From assembly GCF_901212655.1 (NCBI RefSeq), contig NZ_CAAKON010000044.1, forward strand, positions 30,988 to 94,987: 64,000 nucleotides of DNA, in the 5' to 3' direction. The number at the start of each line of letters is the position of its first letter. The stretch's first letter is position 1. The notes beneath the pieces are model-generated. The model saw only the letters and a program-made list of their open reading frames with translations, was not told the origin of the DNA and did no database searches. This DNA comes from Olsenella uli. GTDB taxonomy: Bacteria > Actinomycetota > Coriobacteriia > Coriobacteriales > Atopobiaceae. This document shows, piece by piece, positions 63,084 to 64,000 of the stretch. The translations under genes were made by a program, and so were the position numbers.

Positions 63084-63102
63084 TTATAAAACCGCTGGTA
63101 GA
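63084..63102. repeat. second copy of the A/T-rich motif
   Basis: TTATAAAACCGCTGGTAGA matches the motif at 83-101 except for two bases. GTGGACA-type sequence follows within 170 bp in both places (63247 here). Confidence 0.7.
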
Positions 63103-63325
63103 AGGTTCGATGCAAATCACCGTAACTCAATGGGCGGTGCCTAAGACCTTTCGAAGGTGCGTCGTGTGGGCCGAAGGCACGCAATCGACGCGTTCTCTGG
63201 ACAAAACCGCCCCACCGTTTGCCGCTGCCGTGCAATGGACCGAGTTTGTGGACAGGCCAAGCCGTTCCAATGAGCCGTGCTTGAGGCGAGTGGATCGCTC
63301 CACAGGTTCTCTTCTGTGAACAGGG

Positions 63326-63465
63326 AGAGACTGCGCCGAGCTTCGCACCCGAGATCATGTAGAGACTGCGCCGAGCTTCGCACCTGAGAACAGGGAGAGA
63401 CTGTGCCGGGCTTCGCTCCCGAGATCATGCAGAGGCTGTTCCGGGCTTCGCACCTGAGGGCGACG
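63326..63465. repeat. 35-bp tandem repeat, four copies
   Basis: AGAGACTGCGCCGAGCTTCG or a variant begins at 63326, 63361, 63396 and 63431, exactly 35 bp apart. Alternate copies are most alike, so a 70-bp unit has duplicated. There are no unique spacers. Confidence 0.92.
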
Positions 63466-63588
63466 GGAAGTAATGCTGGTATCGCAATCGAGCTGGAGAA
63501 TGCGGCGTCGCGTCAATTGGGGGATACTTGATGCCGACCTTAACCTTGTTCGCCGCTCACGCTGCGATGATGTACTAAGCGGGGAGCG

Positions 63589-64000
63589 TCACCCTTCGAG
63601 TATTGGACGCAGCTCATTGGCAACGGCCTCGAGGGTTTCATCGCAGTCAACCTGGGAGATGCGATAGCCCACAAAGTAGGGGGAGGTTACCCATCTGGGC
63701 ACGATCTTGCAGATGATGCGTCCGCGCGGCTCTTCCGTGTGGGCCCTCGCGCGCTCGTTCCCCGAATCCTCGAATCTGGCGCCCTTCTGCGGCAGCGAAC
63801 ACACGGAGCCACCCTCGGCCCGACCATCCTCCAGATAGAAGAACAAGTTGTACGAGGTGCACCCGTGGCCGTGGTAGTTGGTCAGCAGGTAGCGGATGAT
63901 CTTCTGCGTGGAGTCTGCCAGCCAGTCGGCATCCTCATTTTGGGCGAGGGTCGCGTCCACGAAGGGCCATGACCCGGCGCCATCGTCTGCAGGGTGGGCC
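63589..64000 (-). CDS. unrecognised protein, 5' end beyond the window
   Basis: The frame is open to the right edge, so at least 137 C-terminal residues are visible and the start is outside; a GTG at 63960 is not needed as a start. I do not recognise the family. Visible features are a helical LADSTQKIIRYLLTNY, then GHGCTSYNLFFYLEDG, RIICKIVPRWVTSPYFVGYRIS and a C-terminal DETLEAVANELRPILEG. It looks like a soluble, globular, normally coded protein. It stands alone after 1.2 kb of repeats. Confidence 0.65.
   Translation of the reverse strand, partial: AHPADDGAGSWPFVDATLAQNEDADWLADSTQKIIRYLLTNYHGHGCTSYNLFFYLEDGRAEGGSVCSLPQKGARFEDSGNERARAHTEEPRGRIICKIVPRWVTSPYFVGYRISQVDCDETLEAVANELRPILEG

Noticed and set aside
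63084..63130. tRNA gene suggested by GGTTCGATGC and a CCGCTGG-like stretch
   Set aside because: No acceptor stem, anticodon arm or CCA context forms around it, and the sequence belongs to the repeat family.

Overview
The window is 64 kb of dense, high-GC bacterial chromosome. Several traits point to an actinobacterium: a division/cell-wall cluster without ftsA, SepF and DivIVA-type (Wag31) proteins beside ftsZ, frequent GTG/TTG starts, and disordered extensions on FtsQ, FtsW and UvrC. The gene mix (RpiR-controlled sialic acid locus, DUF1846, Fem-type transferase, fused ABC subunits) suggests the class Coriobacteriia, such as the Olsenella/Collinsella group. That placement is inferred from content and was not tested by any search.

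Layout. Positions 1-1300 are repeat-rich with at most one small membrane ORF. At 1.3-3.9 kb are histidine genes (hisI, hisE and a convergent PHP histidinol-phosphatase). At 4.4-18.2 kb is a sialic-acid type catabolic locus: an RpiR regulator with a flavoprotein directly behind it, a Dpp-family ABC importer whose second permease is fused to an ATPase, two overlapping esterase-fold genes (the second without its nucleophile), then nanA, nanK and nanE. A matched pair of palindromes before the regulator and before the importer are candidate operators. At 18.5-36.7 kb is mostly housekeeping: a Fem transferase, uvrC, degV, a Wzz/BY-kinase/PHP-phosphatase trio without polymer genes, nadK-recN, an SPFH protein, tatD, tcdA, DUF1846, pyrG and xerD.

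At 37.1-53.1 kb lies the dcw cluster (mraZ-rsmH-ftsL-ftsI-murF-mraY, then murD-ftsW-murG, then murC-murB-ftsQ, then ftsZ). murE and ftsA are missing from it. At 53.1-62.4 kb the usual ftsZ-pgeF-yggS-sepF-(proC)-yggT-divIVA string is split by a phosphate block: pstS, a fused pstC-pstA, pstB and phoU. The pstS frame begins inside pgeF. From 62.4 kb the window returns to repeats, ending in the 3' part of an unrecognised minus-strand gene.

Many intergenic regions carry short-period tandem repeats (17, 18, 35, 50, 61, 70, 82 and 98 bp) and long hairpins. The repeats at the two ends of the window share motifs on opposite strands, so they look like one dispersed family. The most interesting leads are the active/inactive esterase pair, the candidate NanR operator pair with its unassigned flavoprotein, the pst insertion into the division cluster, and this repeat family.
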